DNA from: Pseudonocardia thermophila
GTDB taxonomy: Bacteria; Actinomycetota; Actinomycetes; Mycobacteriales; Pseudonocardiaceae
Direction of reading: 5' to 3'
Assembly: GCF_900142365.1 (NCBI RefSeq)
Contig: NZ_FRAP01000004.1
Span: 248,001 to 312,000, forward strand
Length of the DNA stretch: 64,000 nt
Shown here: positions 39,162 through 48,780 of the stretch, one piece after another
How the letters are laid out: every line of letters starts with the position of its first letter
Position numbering within the stretch: position 1 is the first letter of the stretch
Notes under the pieces: model-generated
The model's database searches: none
The model's input: only the letters and a program-made list of their open reading frames with translations
What the model was told of the DNA's origin: nothing
Translations under genes and position numbers: made by a program

Positions 39162-39212
39162 CCACGATCGTGTCGTTTCACCATCGCAGTCACTTACCGT
39201 AGTCGATCGTGG
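39162..39212. promoter_or_regulatory. Inverted repeat upstream of recC
   Basis: CCACGATCG (39162-39170) and CGATCGTGG (39204-39212) are exact reverse complements spaced 33 nt apart, about four helical turns centre to centre. They lie in the 292-bp region between the divergent hypothetical gene and recC. This could be a two-site operator. No known regulator consensus (LexA-type, for example) was matched. Confidence 0.35.
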
Positions 39213-39397
39213 CCGTTCTGTCGCCGTCCAATGCGGACGGCGGATCTCCGGGCCGGTCCGTCTCACTGTCGCAGGCTCACCCGATCAGGGGTTGCGTGAT
39301 CGGCCGTTCCCCGGTCGGCAACCCGGGCGCGGGTGATCGCGGGACGAGTACCCCGACACGCCCGCACCCCGGCGCGGGAACCGTCGGACCCCCTCCC

Positions 39398-39403
39398 TAC
39401 CGT
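39398..39403 (+). promoter_or_regulatory. Leaderless -10 box of recC
   Basis: TACCGT ends 7 nt before the recC ATG, with no ribosome site. It fixes the start at 39411 against the longer reading at 39333. Confidence 0.5.
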
Positions 39404-39410
39404 GCACAGC

Positions 39411-42400
39411 ATGGGCGAGCTGGTGGTGCACCGCGCGGAGCGGGCCGACGCGCTGGCCGACGCCCTCGCCGAGCTCCTGGCCACGCCGCTGCCCGACCCG
39501 TTCGCTGCCGAGATCGTCGCCGTCCCGGCCCGCGGCATCGAGCGCTGGCTGGCGCAGCGCCTGTCGCACCGCCTCGGCGCCGGCGGATCCGACGACGGCG
39601 TGTGCGCCGGCGTCGAGTTCCCCGCCCCGTCCGGGGTGGTCGCCGCGGCGGTCGGCGGCGCCACCGGGGTGCCGCCCGACGCCGATCCCTGGCGGCCCGC
39701 CCGCGCCGTCTGGCCGCTGCTGGAGGTGATCGACACGAGCCTGGACGAGCCCTGGTGCGCGCCGCTCGCCGCCCACCTGCGCGCCGCCCCCGGCCGCCGC
39801 TACGCCGCCGCGCGCCGGCTCGCCGAACTGTTCGCGCAGTACGCGGCGCAGCGTCCCCAGCTCCTGCGCTCGTGGCGGCAGGGCGGCGGCGCGGGCGTGC
39901 CCGACCTGGAGTGGCAGGCCCGCCTGTGGCGCCGGCTCCGCGAGCGGATCGCCGAGCCCGATCCCGCCGAGCGCCTCGACACCGCCTGCGCCGCCCTGCG
40001 CAGCGACCCGGCGCTCGCCCCGCTGCCGCCGCGGCTGTCCCTGTTCGGCCCCACCCGGCTCACCGAGGAGGAGCTCGCCGTCCTCACGGCCCTGGCCGAG
40101 CACCGCGACGTCCACCTGTGGCTGCCGCATCCCTCCCCCGATCTGTGGTCCCGCCTCCCGCGGATCGACGAGGTGCCGCCGCGCCGCGCCGACCCGACCG
40201 CGGCGCTGCCCCGCCACCCGCTGCTCGCCTCGCTCGGCCGGGACGTCCGCGAGCTGCAGGTGCGGCTGTCCGGCCGAATGTCTCGCTCGGTGCACCATCC
40301 GCTGCCCGAGCCACCGCCCACGCTGCTCGGGCGGCTGCAGCGCGAGCTGCGCGACGACGCCCCACCGGTCGTCCCCACGCCGATCGGGCCGGACGACACC
40401 AGCGTGGCCGTGCACCTCTGCCACGGCCCCGACCGCCAGGTCGAGGTGCTGCGGGAGATCGTGCTCGGCCTGCTCGCCGAGGACCCCACCCTCGAACCGC
40501 GCGACATCGTGGTGCTCTGCCCCGACATCGAGAGGTTCGCGCCGCTGATCTCGGCCACCTTCGGTCTCGGCGACGTCGGGCATCCCGGCCATCGCCTGCA
40601 GGTGCGCCTGGCCGACCGGGCGCTGCGCCAGGTCAACCCGCTGCTGGACACCGTGGAGCGGCTGCTGGAGCTGGCGCAGCACCGGCTCACCGCCTCCGAG
40701 GTGCTCGACCTGCTCGCCTCCCGCCCGGTGCGCACCCGCTTCGGGCTCGACGACGACGACCTCGAACGGCTGCGCTCCCTCGTGATCGCCGCCGGCGTGC
40801 GCTGGGGCCTCGACGCCGCCCACCGCGCCCCCTACAAGCTCGACGGGTTCCCGCAGAACACCTGGGCGGCCGGGCTGGATCGGCTGCTGCTCGGCGTCGC
40901 GATGCCCGCCGCCACCCGCGATTGGCTGGGCACCGCGCTCCCCCTCGACGACGTCGACTCCAGCGACACCGAGCGGCTCGGCGCACTCGCCGAGTTCGTC
41001 GACCGCCTCGCCGGCGTCCTGTCCGGCCTCACCGGGGAGCGCCCGCTGCAGGCGTGGATCGAGTGCCTGCTCGGCGCGCTCGACCTGCTCACCGCCACTT
41101 CCCCGACGGAGGCCTGGCAGGGCGCGCACGCCCGCGCCGAGCTGGCCGACGCCGTCGTCGAGGCCGGCCCGCACGCCGGCACCGTCCCGCTCGGGCTGGC
41201 CGACGTGCGCGGCCTGCTCGCCGAGCGGCTGCGCGGCGGGCCCAGCAGAGCGAGCTTCCGCACCGGCAGCCTCACCGTCGCCACGCTGGTGCCGATGCGC
41301 TCGGTGCCGCACCGCGTCGTGTGCCTGCTCGGCCTCGACGACGGCGCGTTCCCGCGCACCACCACCGTCGACGGCGACGACCTGCTGGCCCGCGAACCCC
41401 GCGTCGGCGATCGCGACCTGCGCTCCGAGGACCGCCAGCTGCTGCTCGACGCGGTGTGCGCGGCGACCGAGCGGCTCGTCGTGATCGCCTCGGGCGCCGA
41501 CGAGCGCACCGGTGCCCGGCGCCCGCCCGCCGTGCCGCTGGGCGAGCTGCTGGACGCGATCGCGGCCACCGCGGGCGATCTGTCCCGCGTGCTCCACCGC
41601 CATCCGCTGCAACCGTTCGATCCCCGCAACTTCCGCGCGCCGGCCCCGTTCAGCTTCGACACCGCGAACCTCGCCGGAGCCCGCGCCGCGGCCGGTCCGC
41701 GGGTGCCGCCGCAACCGTTCCTGCCCCGACCGCTGCCGCCGCAGGAGCGGGATCCGCTGCCCCTGGAGGATCTGGTCGCGTTCGTGGAGCACCCGGTCAA
41801 GGCGTTCCTCACCCAGCGAGCCGGGGTACCGGTCGGCGAGGACGACGAGGAGCCGCCGGACGCGCTGCCCGTCCAGCCCGACGCGCTGGCCCGCTGGTCC
41901 GTCGGCGACCGGCTGCTGCGCGACCGGCTGGCCGGCCACGATCTCGATCGAGCGCGCAAGGCGGAGTGGCGCCGCGGCGCCCTCCCGCCGGGGGCCCTGG
42001 GCGACGCGTTCCTCGCCGAGGTGCTCGACGAGGTCGAGCCGCTGGTCGCCGCCGCCGAAGAGGTGCGCGGCGGCGAGCCGCCCACCGACGTCGACGTGGA
42101 CGTCCAGGTCCCGGACGGCCGCGTGGTCGGCACGCTGTCCGGGATCCACGGCCGCCGGCTGGTGCGCGTGGAGTTCTCCCGGCTGGCCCCCAAGCACCGG
42201 CTGCGGGCCTGGGTGCAGCTGCTGGCGCTGACGGTGGCCGAGCCGGGGCAGGAGTGGACCGCCGTCACGATCGGCCGCGGCCAGTACACCGGGATCGCCG
42301 TCGCCCGGCTCGGGCCGGTCGCTCCGGACCACGCCCGCGCGGTGCTGGCCGACCTGGTCGAGCTGGCCGCGATGGGCCGCTGCACCCCGCTACCGCTGCC

Positions 42401-42668
42401 GACGTTCGCGGGCTGCACGTACGCGAAGGTGCGCCATGCGGGCGGCGAACCGTACGACGCGCTGGAGGAGGCGAAGCGGGCGTGGTCGGCCGGGGCGGGC
42501 GCGGAGCAGAGCGATCCGGCGCACCGGCGGGTGTGGGGCGAGGACGCCGACGCGGAGGCGGTGTTCGCCGAGCCGGGCCCGCCCGGCGGGGAGCCCACTC
42601 TGTTCGGCACGCTGGCGAGGCGGCTGTGGGAGCCGCTGCTGCGGGCGGAAGACCTGGTGCGGCGGTGA
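39411..42668 (+). CDS. recC: RecC, exodeoxyribonuclease V subunit gamma
   Basis: A 1085-residue RecC-type protein (E. coli RecC is 1122). The N-terminal helicase-like part includes R-G-I-E-R-W-L-A-Q-R-L near 42-52, and the 1A region carries the degraded motifs typical of RecC, with no active Walker A lysine. D-I-V-V-L-C-P-D-I-E and later M-R-S-V-P-H-R-V-V-C-L-L-G-L-D-D-G-A-F-P (split here only for orientation) mark the inactive motif IV-VI region. The C-terminal part is a dead nuclease domain. RecC recognises Chi and splits DNA in the RecBCD complex. It is first in recC-recB-recD, with 7 bp to recB. Confidence 0.93.
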   Translation: MGELVVHRAERADALADALAELLATPLPDPFAAEIVAVPARGIERWLAQRLSHRLGAGGSDDGVCAGVEFPAPSGVVAAAVGGATGVPPDADPWRPARAVWPLLEVIDTSLDEPWCAPLAAHLRAAPGRRYAAARRLAELFAQYAAQRPQLLRSWRQGGGAGVPDLEWQARLWRRLRERIAEPDPAERLDTACAALRSDPALAPLPPRLSLFGPTRLTEEELAVLTALAEHRDVHLWLPHPSPDLWSRLPRIDEVPPRRADPTAALPRHPLLASLGRDVRELQVRLSGRMSRSVHHPLPEPPPTLLGRLQRELRDDAPPVVPTPIGPDDTSVAVHLCHGPDRQVEVLREIVLGLLAEDPTLEPRDIVVLCPDIERFAPLISATFGLGDVGHPGHRLQVRLADRALRQVNPLLDTVERLLELAQHRLTASEVLDLLASRPVRTRFGLDDDDLERLRSLVIAAGVRWGLDAAHRAPYKLDGFPQNTWAAGLDRLLLGVAMPAATRDWLGTALPLDDVDSSDTERLGALAEFVDRLAGVLSGLTGERPLQAWIECLLGALDLLTATSPTEAWQGAHARAELADAVVEAGPHAGTVPLGLADVRGLLAERLRGGPSRASFRTGSLTVATLVPMRSVPHRVVCLLGLDDGAFPRTTTVDGDDLLAREPRVGDRDLRSEDRQLLLDAVCAATERLVVIASGADERTGARRPPAVPLGELLDAIAATAGDLSRVLHRHPLQPFDPRNFRAPAPFSFDTANLAGARAAAGPRVPPQPFLPRPLPPQERDPLPLEDLVAFVEHPVKAFLTQRAGVPVGEDDEEPPDALPVQPDALARWSVGDRLLRDRLAGHDLDRARKAEWRRGALPPGALGDAFLAEVLDEVEPLVAAAEEVRGGEPPTDVDVDVQVPDGRVVGTLSGIHGRRLVRVEFSRLAPKHRLRAWVQLLALTVAEPGQEWTAVTIGRGQYTGIAVARLGPVAPDHARAVLADLVELAAMGRCTPLPLPTFAGCTYAKVRHAGGEPYDALEEAKRAWSAGAGAEQSDPAHRRVWGEDADAEAVFAEPGPPGGEPTLFGTLARRLWEPLLRAEDLVRR

Positions 42669-42675
42669 GCGCCCG

Positions 42676-45600
42676 GTGACGTCGCTGCTGTCGGTCGCCG
42701 CGTTCGACGTGTGCGGCGCGCTCCCCACCGGCACCACCGTGCTCGAGGCCAGCGCCGGCACGGGCAAGACGTACACGATCGCGTCGCTGGCCGTCCGCTA
42801 CGTCGCCGAGGGCCACGCCGAGCTACCTGAGCTGATGCTGGTGACGTTCGGCCGCGAGGCCACCCAGGAGCTGCGGGAACGGGTCCGCGAGCGGCTCGGT
42901 GCGGCGGAGCGGGCACTGCGCGACCCGGCCGCGGCGCGCGCATCGTCGGACGCGGTGATCGCGCTGCTCGCGGCCGTCGACGACGCCGAGGCGGCCCGCC
43001 GCCGGGAGCGGCTCACCCGCGCGCTCGCCCAGTTCGACGCGGCCACGATCGCCACCACCCACCAGTTCTGCCAGCAGATGCTCGCAGGGCTCGGCGCGGC
43101 CGGCGACCGCGATCCCGACGCGGTGTTCGTCGAGAGCATCGAAGACCTGATCACCGAGGTCGTCGACGACTTCTACGTGCGCAAGTACGGCGACCGCTCG
43201 GCCGGCACCCCGGCGTTCACCCGCGAGGAGGCGCTGAGGCTTGCCCGGATCGCCGTGGGCGACGGCCAGGCCCGGCTGGAACCGCGCGACGCGGAGCCGG
43301 GCAGCACCGCCGACGTGCGCTACCGGTTCGCCACGGCGGTGCGCGCCGAGGTGGCCCGGCGCAAACGGGAGCAGCGCATCTACACCTTCGACGACATGCT
43401 CACCCGGCTCGCGGCCGCGCTCGCGGACCCGGCGCGGGGGGCGGCCGAGAGGCTGCGGGCCCGGTTCCGGGTGGTGCTCGTCGACGAGTTCCAGGACACC
43501 GACCCGGTGCAGTGGGGCATCCTGCGCCGCGCGTTCCACGGCCACACCACGCTGGTGCTCATCGGCGACCCGAAGCAGGCGATCTACGCGTTCCGCGGCG
43601 CCGACGTGCGCAGCTACCTCGACGCCACCGAGGTCGCCGACAGCCACGCCACGCTCGCCACCAACTGGCGCAGCGACGCCCCGCTGCTCGACGCGCTGGC
43701 CCAGGTGTTCGGCGACGTGGCCCTGGGGAACGAGCGGATCACCGTGCACCCGGTGGGGGCGGCGCACACCGGGCAGCGGATCCCCGGCGTGCCGTTCCGG
43801 GTGCGGGTGCTGGGCCGAGTCGGACTGCCGGCGGCGAAGAGCGGACTGGTGTTCGCCAAGGAGGCCCGCCGGGCGGTGGCCGCCGACGCGGCCGCGGACA
43901 TCGCCGAGCTGGTCGCCGGGGACACGGTGGCGCCCGGCGACGTCGCGGTGCTGGTGCGCACCAACGACCAGGGGGCGCTGATGCACGACGCGCTGCGCGC
44001 CGTCGGGGTGCCGGCGGTGCTGACCGGCACGTCCAGCGTGTTCGCCACCCCTGTGGCCACGGAGTGGCTGCAGCTGCTGGAGGCGTGCGAGGCGCCGCGG
44101 GCGAGCCGGCTGCGCGGGGCCGCGCTGACCTGCTTCCTCGGCCACACCGTCGAGGAGCTGTGCGGCCCGGACGCCGACCAGCTGCTCGACCGGATCGGCG
44201 GCCAGGTGCGGGCGTGGGGATCGCTGCTGCGCGAGCGGGGGGTGGCAGCGCTGCTGGAGGCGGTCACCACCGACACCGGGCTCCCGGAGCGGTTGCTGCG
44301 GCAGGCCGGCGGTGAGCGCACCCTCACCGATCTGCGGCACATCGGCCAGCTGCTGCACGAGGCCGCGACCACCGGACACCTGGGCCCAGCCGCGCTCGCC
44401 GACTGGCTCGGGCACCGCATCCGCGAGGCCACCTCGGGCAACCGGGCGGAAGCCGGTGCGGGCAGCGCACGCAGCCGCCGGCTGGAGTCCGACGCGGCCG
44501 CCGTGCAGATCATCACGATCCACCGCAGCAAAGGGCTGGAGTTCCCGGTCGTCTACGTGCCGTTCGGGTGGGACCGCAATGTCCGCGATCCCGACGTGCC
44601 GCTGCTGCACGACGCAGCCGGGGCGCGGGTGCTCGACGTCGGCGGCCCGACCGGCGAACGGTTCCGCGACCACGTGGCCGCGCACAAGTTCGAGGAGGCC
44701 GGCGAGGATCTGCGGCTGCTCTACGTGGCGCTGACCCGGGCGCGCAGCCGGGTCGTCACGTGGTGGGTGCCGGCCACGACCACGGCCACGTCACCGGTGC
44801 ACCGGTTGCTGATCGGGCGGCCCGCGCCGGGCACGGTCCCCGAGCTGGCCTACCGGGTACCCGCCGACGATGCGGCGCTGCAGGCGCTGCGTGCACTGGA
44901 GTCGCCGGTGCTGGCGGTGGAACCGGTGCGGCCGCGCGCGGTCGTTCCGCCCGCGGTGCCCAGCGACCCGGCCGACCCCGAACCGCTGGTGGCCGCCCGG
45001 TTCGACCGCGAACTCGACCTGCGCTGGCGCCGCACGTCGTATTCGGCACTCACCGCGGGTGCGGGCCACGGGCCGGGCGTGGGCAGCGAAGCCGACACGC
45101 GCAGCACCGACGACGAACCCGGCATCGACGCCGACCTGGACCAGCATCCCGTCGACGAGCTGGAGGTCGCCGTGCCCGCACCGGTCGGCAGTGCGGCGGC
45201 CGCGATCCCGTCGCCGATGGCGGAGCTGCCCACGGGTACCGGCTTCGGCACGCTGGTGCACGCCGTGCTCGAGGCGGCCGACCTCACCGCTGCCGATCTC
45301 GGCGCGGAGCTGGTGGCGCAGTGCCGGGCCCAGCTGGCCCGCCACCCCGTCCCCGGCCTGGAGGCGGAGACACTGGCCGCGGCGCTGCGCCCGGCGGTCG
45401 AGACGCCGCTGGGGCCACTCGCCGACGGGTTGCGGCTGGCCGACGTCTCCCCGCGCGACCGGCTCGCCGAACTGGACTTCGAGCTGCCGCTCGCCGGTGG
45501 GGACACGCCGCGTCCGCGGGACGTGCGGCTCGGCGAGCTGGCCCCGCTGCTGCGCAAGCACCTGTCCGCGGCCGATCCACTGGTCACCTACGCCGACGTG

Positions 45601-46029
45601 CTGGCCGACCCGGAGCTGCAGGACCAGCCGCTGCGCGGCTACCTGACCGGCAGCATCGACGCGGTGCTCCGGCTGCCCGGGCCGCGGTTCCTCGTCGTCG
45701 ACTACAAGACGAACTGGCTCGGCACCGCGCCCGGTGAGCCGCTGACGGCCGCGCACTACCTGCCGCCGCTGCTGGCCGGCGCGATGATCGCGGCGAACTA
45801 CCCGCTGCAAGCGCTGCTGTACGGAGTGGCGCTGCACCGCTACCTGCGCTGGCGGCTGCGCGACTACGCCCCCGAGCGGCACCTGGGCGGGGTGCTGTAC
45901 CTGTTCGTGCGGGGCATGTGCGGACCGGCCACCCCCACCGTCGACGATGTGCCGTGCGGCGTGTTCAGCTGGCACCCACCGGCAGCGTTGATCACCGAGC
46001 TCTCCGACCTGCTGGACGGTGCTCGGTGA
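42676..46029 (+). CDS. recB: RecB, exodeoxyribonuclease V subunit beta
   Basis: An 1117-residue SF1A helicase-nuclease. Walker A is E-A-S-A-G-T-G-K-T-Y-T at 24-34; Walker B is L-V-D-E-F-Q-D-T-D; motif III G-D-P-K-Q-A-I-Y-A-F-R; motif V contains I-H-R-S-K-G-L-E-F-P; motif VI L-L-Y-V-A-L-T-R-A. The C-terminal RecB nuclease has V-V-D-Y-K-T-N-W with Asp1009 and Lys1011, so it should be catalytically complete. It starts at GTG 42676, 7 bp after recC, and overlaps recD by 4 bp (GTGA). It would unwind and degrade DNA ends until Chi. Confidence 0.95.
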   Translation: MTSLLSVAAFDVCGALPTGTTVLEASAGTGKTYTIASLAVRYVAEGHAELPELMLVTFGREATQELRERVRERLGAAERALRDPAAARASSDAVIALLAAVDDAEAARRRERLTRALAQFDAATIATTHQFCQQMLAGLGAAGDRDPDAVFVESIEDLITEVVDDFYVRKYGDRSAGTPAFTREEALRLARIAVGDGQARLEPRDAEPGSTADVRYRFATAVRAEVARRKREQRIYTFDDMLTRLAAALADPARGAAERLRARFRVVLVDEFQDTDPVQWGILRRAFHGHTTLVLIGDPKQAIYAFRGADVRSYLDATEVADSHATLATNWRSDAPLLDALAQVFGDVALGNERITVHPVGAAHTGQRIPGVPFRVRVLGRVGLPAAKSGLVFAKEARRAVAADAAADIAELVAGDTVAPGDVAVLVRTNDQGALMHDALRAVGVPAVLTGTSSVFATPVATEWLQLLEACEAPRASRLRGAALTCFLGHTVEELCGPDADQLLDRIGGQVRAWGSLLRERGVAALLEAVTTDTGLPERLLRQAGGERTLTDLRHIGQLLHEAATTGHLGPAALADWLGHRIREATSGNRAEAGAGSARSRRLESDAAAVQIITIHRSKGLEFPVVYVPFGWDRNVRDPDVPLLHDAAGARVLDVGGPTGERFRDHVAAHKFEEAGEDLRLLYVALTRARSRVVTWWVPATTTATSPVHRLLIGRPAPGTVPELAYRVPADDAALQALRALESPVLAVEPVRPRAVVPPAVPSDPADPEPLVAARFDRELDLRWRRTSYSALTAGAGHGPGVGSEADTRSTDDEPGIDADLDQHPVDELEVAVPAPVGSAAAAIPSPMAELPTGTGFGTLVHAVLEAADLTAADLGAELVAQCRAQLARHPVPGLEAETLAAALRPAVETPLGPLADGLRLADVSPRDRLAELDFELPLAGGDTPRPRDVRLGELAPLLRKHLSAADPLVTYADVLADPELQDQPLRGYLTGSIDAVLRLPGPRFLVVDYKTNWLGTAPGEPLTAAHYLPPLLAGAMIAANYPLQALLYGVALHRYLRWRLRDYAPERHLGGVLYLFVRGMCGPATPTVDDVPCGVFSWHPPAALITELSDLLDGAR

Positions 46030-47849
46030 CCGCCGCGCTGGACGTCGGGGATCCGCGGCTCGCCGTCGGCGCCGGTGGGCTGCTGGCGGAATTCAACCGG
46101 GCAGGCGTGCTGGAGCCCGCCGACGTGCACGTCGCCGCCCGGCTGGGCCGGTTGGGCGGCGAGGAACGGCAGGAGGTGCTGCTCGCGGCGGCGCTGGCGG
46201 TGCGTGCGGTGCGCCTGAGCTCGGTGTGCCTGGACCTCGCGACAGCCGACCACACCGTGCTCGGCGAGGGCGACGAGGTCCTCGACACCTCGGTGCTGCC
46301 GTGGCCGGAGCCGGCCGCGTGGCTGGCAGCCTGCCGAGCGTCGCCGCTCGTCGCGGTGGGAGCGGACGCGCCGTCCGGGCGGCCGCTGCGGCTGGTCTCC
46401 ACCGGTGCGGCGCACCTGTTGTACCTGGAACGGTACTGGCACGAGGAGGAGCTGGTCCGCACCTCGCTGCAGGAGCGCGCCGCCATGGAGCCGCCGCCCG
46501 TCGATCTGCTGGCGCTGCAGGCCGGGCTCGACCGGTTGTTCCTCGAACCGGACGCGGTGCGGCAGCGGCAGGCAGCGGCGGTCGGGGTGCTGCGCCGGGT
46601 CACCGTGCTCGCCGGCGGTCCCGGCACCGGGAAGACCACCACCGTGGCACGGCTGCTCGAGCTGCTGGCCGAGCAGCCGGCCGTCGGGCGGATCGCGCTG
46701 GCAGCGCCCACGGGCAAAGCGGCGGCGCGCCTGCAGGAAGCCGTCACCGAGGTGCTGCCACCGCACCTGCGCAGCCGGGTGCCGGAGGCGTCGACCCTGC
46801 ACCGGCTGCTGCGCTGGCACCCCGCGCTGGGGTTCCGGCACCACCGCCACCACCATCTGCCGTACGACGTCGTGGTGGTGGACGAGACGTCGATGGTGTC
46901 GCTGTCGATGATGGCGCGGCTGCTCGACGCGGTGCGGCCCGCGGCGCGGCTGGTGCTGGTGGGCGATCCCGACCAGCTGGCGTCCGTCGAGGCCGGGGCG
47001 GTGCTCGGCGATCTCGCCCGCGCACCTGGGCGGCCCGAGCCGTGGCTGGACGCGCGGCTGGCCGAGATGGGTGTGCCCGGCGGTGTCGTCCACGGGGTGG
47101 TCACGCTGGAGCACGTGTGGCGGTTCGGCGGGGCGATCGCCGAGTTCGCCCGCGCGGTCCGCGACGGGGACGCCGACGCCGCGGTGGACCTGCTGCGCCG
47201 CGACGATCCCGCGCTGCAGCTCGTCATGCCGCCAGAGGAGGATCCGCGCGCGGTCGACGCGGTGCGTGCGGACGTCGTCGCGGCGGGGCGGGCGCTGATG
47301 GAAGCCGCCGACGCCGGGGACGCGCCCGCGGCCGTCGCGGCGCTGGACGAGCACCGGGTGCTGTGCGCGCACCGCCGCGGCCCGTACGGGGTGTCCCGCT
47401 GGACCGCGGAGATCGAACGCTGGCTCGCCGCGGACCAGCCGCACCGCCCGCGCGGCCCCTGGACGCCCGGCCGCCCCGTCCTCGTCACGTCGAACGACTA
47501 CGACATCGGCCTGTTCAACGGGGACACCGGCGTCGTCGTGGCCGGCCCGGACGGGCCGCGGGTGGCGTTCGCCCGCGGTGGAGCGCCGCAGCTGTACGCC
47601 CCGGCCCGCCTGCCCGAGGTCACGACCGTGCACGCGATGACCGTGCACCGCGGGCAGGGCAGCCAGTTCCGCCGCGTGACGGTCGTGCTGCCGCCGTCGG
47701 AGAGCCCGCTTCTCACCCGTGAGCTGCTCTACACCGCGGTCACCCGCGCCCGCGCGTCGGTGCGGATCGTGGGCACCGAGGAGTCGGTCCGCGCCGCCGT
47801 CGCCCGCCCGGTCGCCCGCGCGAGCGGCCTGCGCGACCGCCTCGCCTGA
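46026..47849 (+). CDS. recD: RecD, exodeoxyribonuclease V subunit alpha
   Basis: A 607-residue 5'-3' SF1B helicase. Walker A is G-G-P-G-T-G-K-T-T-T at about 197-206, Walker B is V-V-V-D-E-T-S-M-V-S, the Q-x-x-R-like motif follows in G-D-P-D-Q-L-A-S-V, and the late Y-T-A-V-T-R-A-R is motif VI. Length matches E. coli RecD (608). The GTG overlaps the recB stop. Its stop is followed at once by the 22-bp repeat array 2. Together with recB and recC it completes a normal bacterial RecBCD. Mycobacterial-type AdnAB is not in the window. Confidence 0.95.
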   Translation: MTAALDVGDPRLAVGAGGLLAEFNRAGVLEPADVHVAARLGRLGGEERQEVLLAAALAVRAVRLSSVCLDLATADHTVLGEGDEVLDTSVLPWPEPAAWLAACRASPLVAVGADAPSGRPLRLVSTGAAHLLYLERYWHEEELVRTSLQERAAMEPPPVDLLALQAGLDRLFLEPDAVRQRQAAAVGVLRRVTVLAGGPGTGKTTTVARLLELLAEQPAVGRIALAAPTGKAAARLQEAVTEVLPPHLRSRVPEASTLHRLLRWHPALGFRHHRHHHLPYDVVVVDETSMVSLSMMARLLDAVRPAARLVLVGDPDQLASVEAGAVLGDLARAPGRPEPWLDARLAEMGVPGGVVHGVVTLEHVWRFGGAIAEFARAVRDGDADAAVDLLRRDDPALQLVMPPEEDPRAVDAVRADVVAAGRALMEAADAGDAPAAVAALDEHRVLCAHRRGPYGVSRWTAEIERWLAADQPHRPRGPWTPGRPVLVTSNDYDIGLFNGDTGVVVAGPDGPRVAFARGGAPQLYAPARLPEVTTVHAMTVHRGQGSQFRRVTVVLPPSESPLLTRELLYTAVTRARASVRIVGTEESVRAAVARPVARASGLRDRLA

Positions 47850-47882
47850 GCACGGGGGTGACGCCGGGACCGGGCCCGCGCG

Positions 47883-48352
47883 GCGCGAGTTACCCCGACG
47901 GGCCGCGCGAGTTGCCCCAACGGGCAGCGCGAGTCACCCCAAGGGGACGCGCGAGTTACCCCCACGGGCCGCGCGAGTCACCCCAAGGGGACGTGCGAGT
48001 TGCCCCGACGGGGAGGGCGTGTTGCCCCCGCCAAGACCGCGAGTTTGCGGTTTCCAGGACTGCGAGTCGTTGATCGTCTGGCCGCGAGTCGTGGTTTCGT
48101 GACGGTCGGATGTGGCCCCCAGGCCCGCTAGGAGCCACGCGCCGGACGCCCGGCACCGAATCCCCATCTCCGTGTGTCAGCAGATCCGCAGCTCGCCGTC
48201 ATCGATTCCCCGACTCGCCGTCAGGAAAGGACAACTCGCCAGTCAGGATGGGAAACTCGCGCGTCCCGTCGGGGCGACTCGCACTGCCCGTCGGGGCAAC
48301 TCGCACGTCCCCTTGGGGCAACTCGCGCGGCCCGTCGGGAGAACTCGCCGGG
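47883..48352. repeat. 22-bp GCGAGT repeat array with inverted arm (array 2)
   Basis: Left arm: GCGAGT heads at 47885, 47907, 47929, 47951, 47973, 47995, 48039, 48062 and 48084, with a decayed unit at 48017, all about 22 bp apart. The best units read GCGCGAGTYRCCCC then eight more bases. Right arm: the reverse form ACTCGC at 48213, 48234, 48255, 48277, 48299, 48321 and 48343 (21-22 bp apart). About 100 bp of unique sequence lies between. It fills the gap between recD (+) and a small zinc-site gene (-), 506 bp in all. There are no spacer-like unique segments and no cas genes. Confidence 0.95.
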
Positions 48353-48355
48353 GCG

Positions 48356-48571
48356 TTACCGCAGGCCGCCGATTCCGCGAGCCGAGTCCCACGAGCCGAA
48401 GTCCGGGCGCTCGTGGTCGGCCGGGCGCGGGGCCTCGCAGCCCTTGGCGTGCAGGAAGGAGTGGCGCCAGGTGATCGTGCCGTCGGGGTGGGCGTGATCG
48501 ATGTGGGCGAGCCGCACCACGGGCTCGGCTTCGCCGATCTGGCCGCAGCACCGCTCGCACAACATGATCAT
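48356..48571 (-). CDS. Small Cys/His-rich protein
   Basis: A 71-residue protein with C-E-R-C-C near the N-terminus, H-I-D-H-A-H in the middle and C-E-A-P-R-P-A-D-H-E-R-P, which together could bind one zinc. GGAGG lies 5 nt before the ATG at 48571; a longer frame from 48727 lacks such a site. The C-terminus G-I-G-G-L-R is read up to the edge of repeat array 2. I do not recognise the family. The upstream 209 bp (48572-48780) hold no other gene. Confidence 0.65.
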   Translation of the reverse strand: MIMLCERCCGQIGEAEPVVRLAHIDHAHPDGTITWRHSFLHAKGCEAPRPADHERPDFGSWDSARGIGGLR

Positions 48572-48780
48572 GATGTCCTCCAGCCCACTCGGGTACAGGG
48601 CCGGGCACCGGGGTCCACGTCGACTCGGTTCACCCGTTCGGTGGTTCACGCTTCCCGGCCATTGAATCGCCAGAGCGCGGTCAACGGGATGTGGCATCGG
48701 CCACGCTTCCTTGCACCCAACAAACATCCCCAGGTGAGCGCATGATCAGCGGCCGGGCCGCGAGCAATCACACAGATCGT

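Noticed and set aside
39285..42943. Long minus-strand frames opposite recC (up to about 1000 codons)
   Set aside because: They are shadows of recC. The composition is arginine/glycine/alanine-rich and carries no recognisable domain.
47883..48352. CRISPR array
   Set aside because: Units are contiguous at 22 bp with no unique spacers, the two arms point in opposite directions and no cas genes are near.
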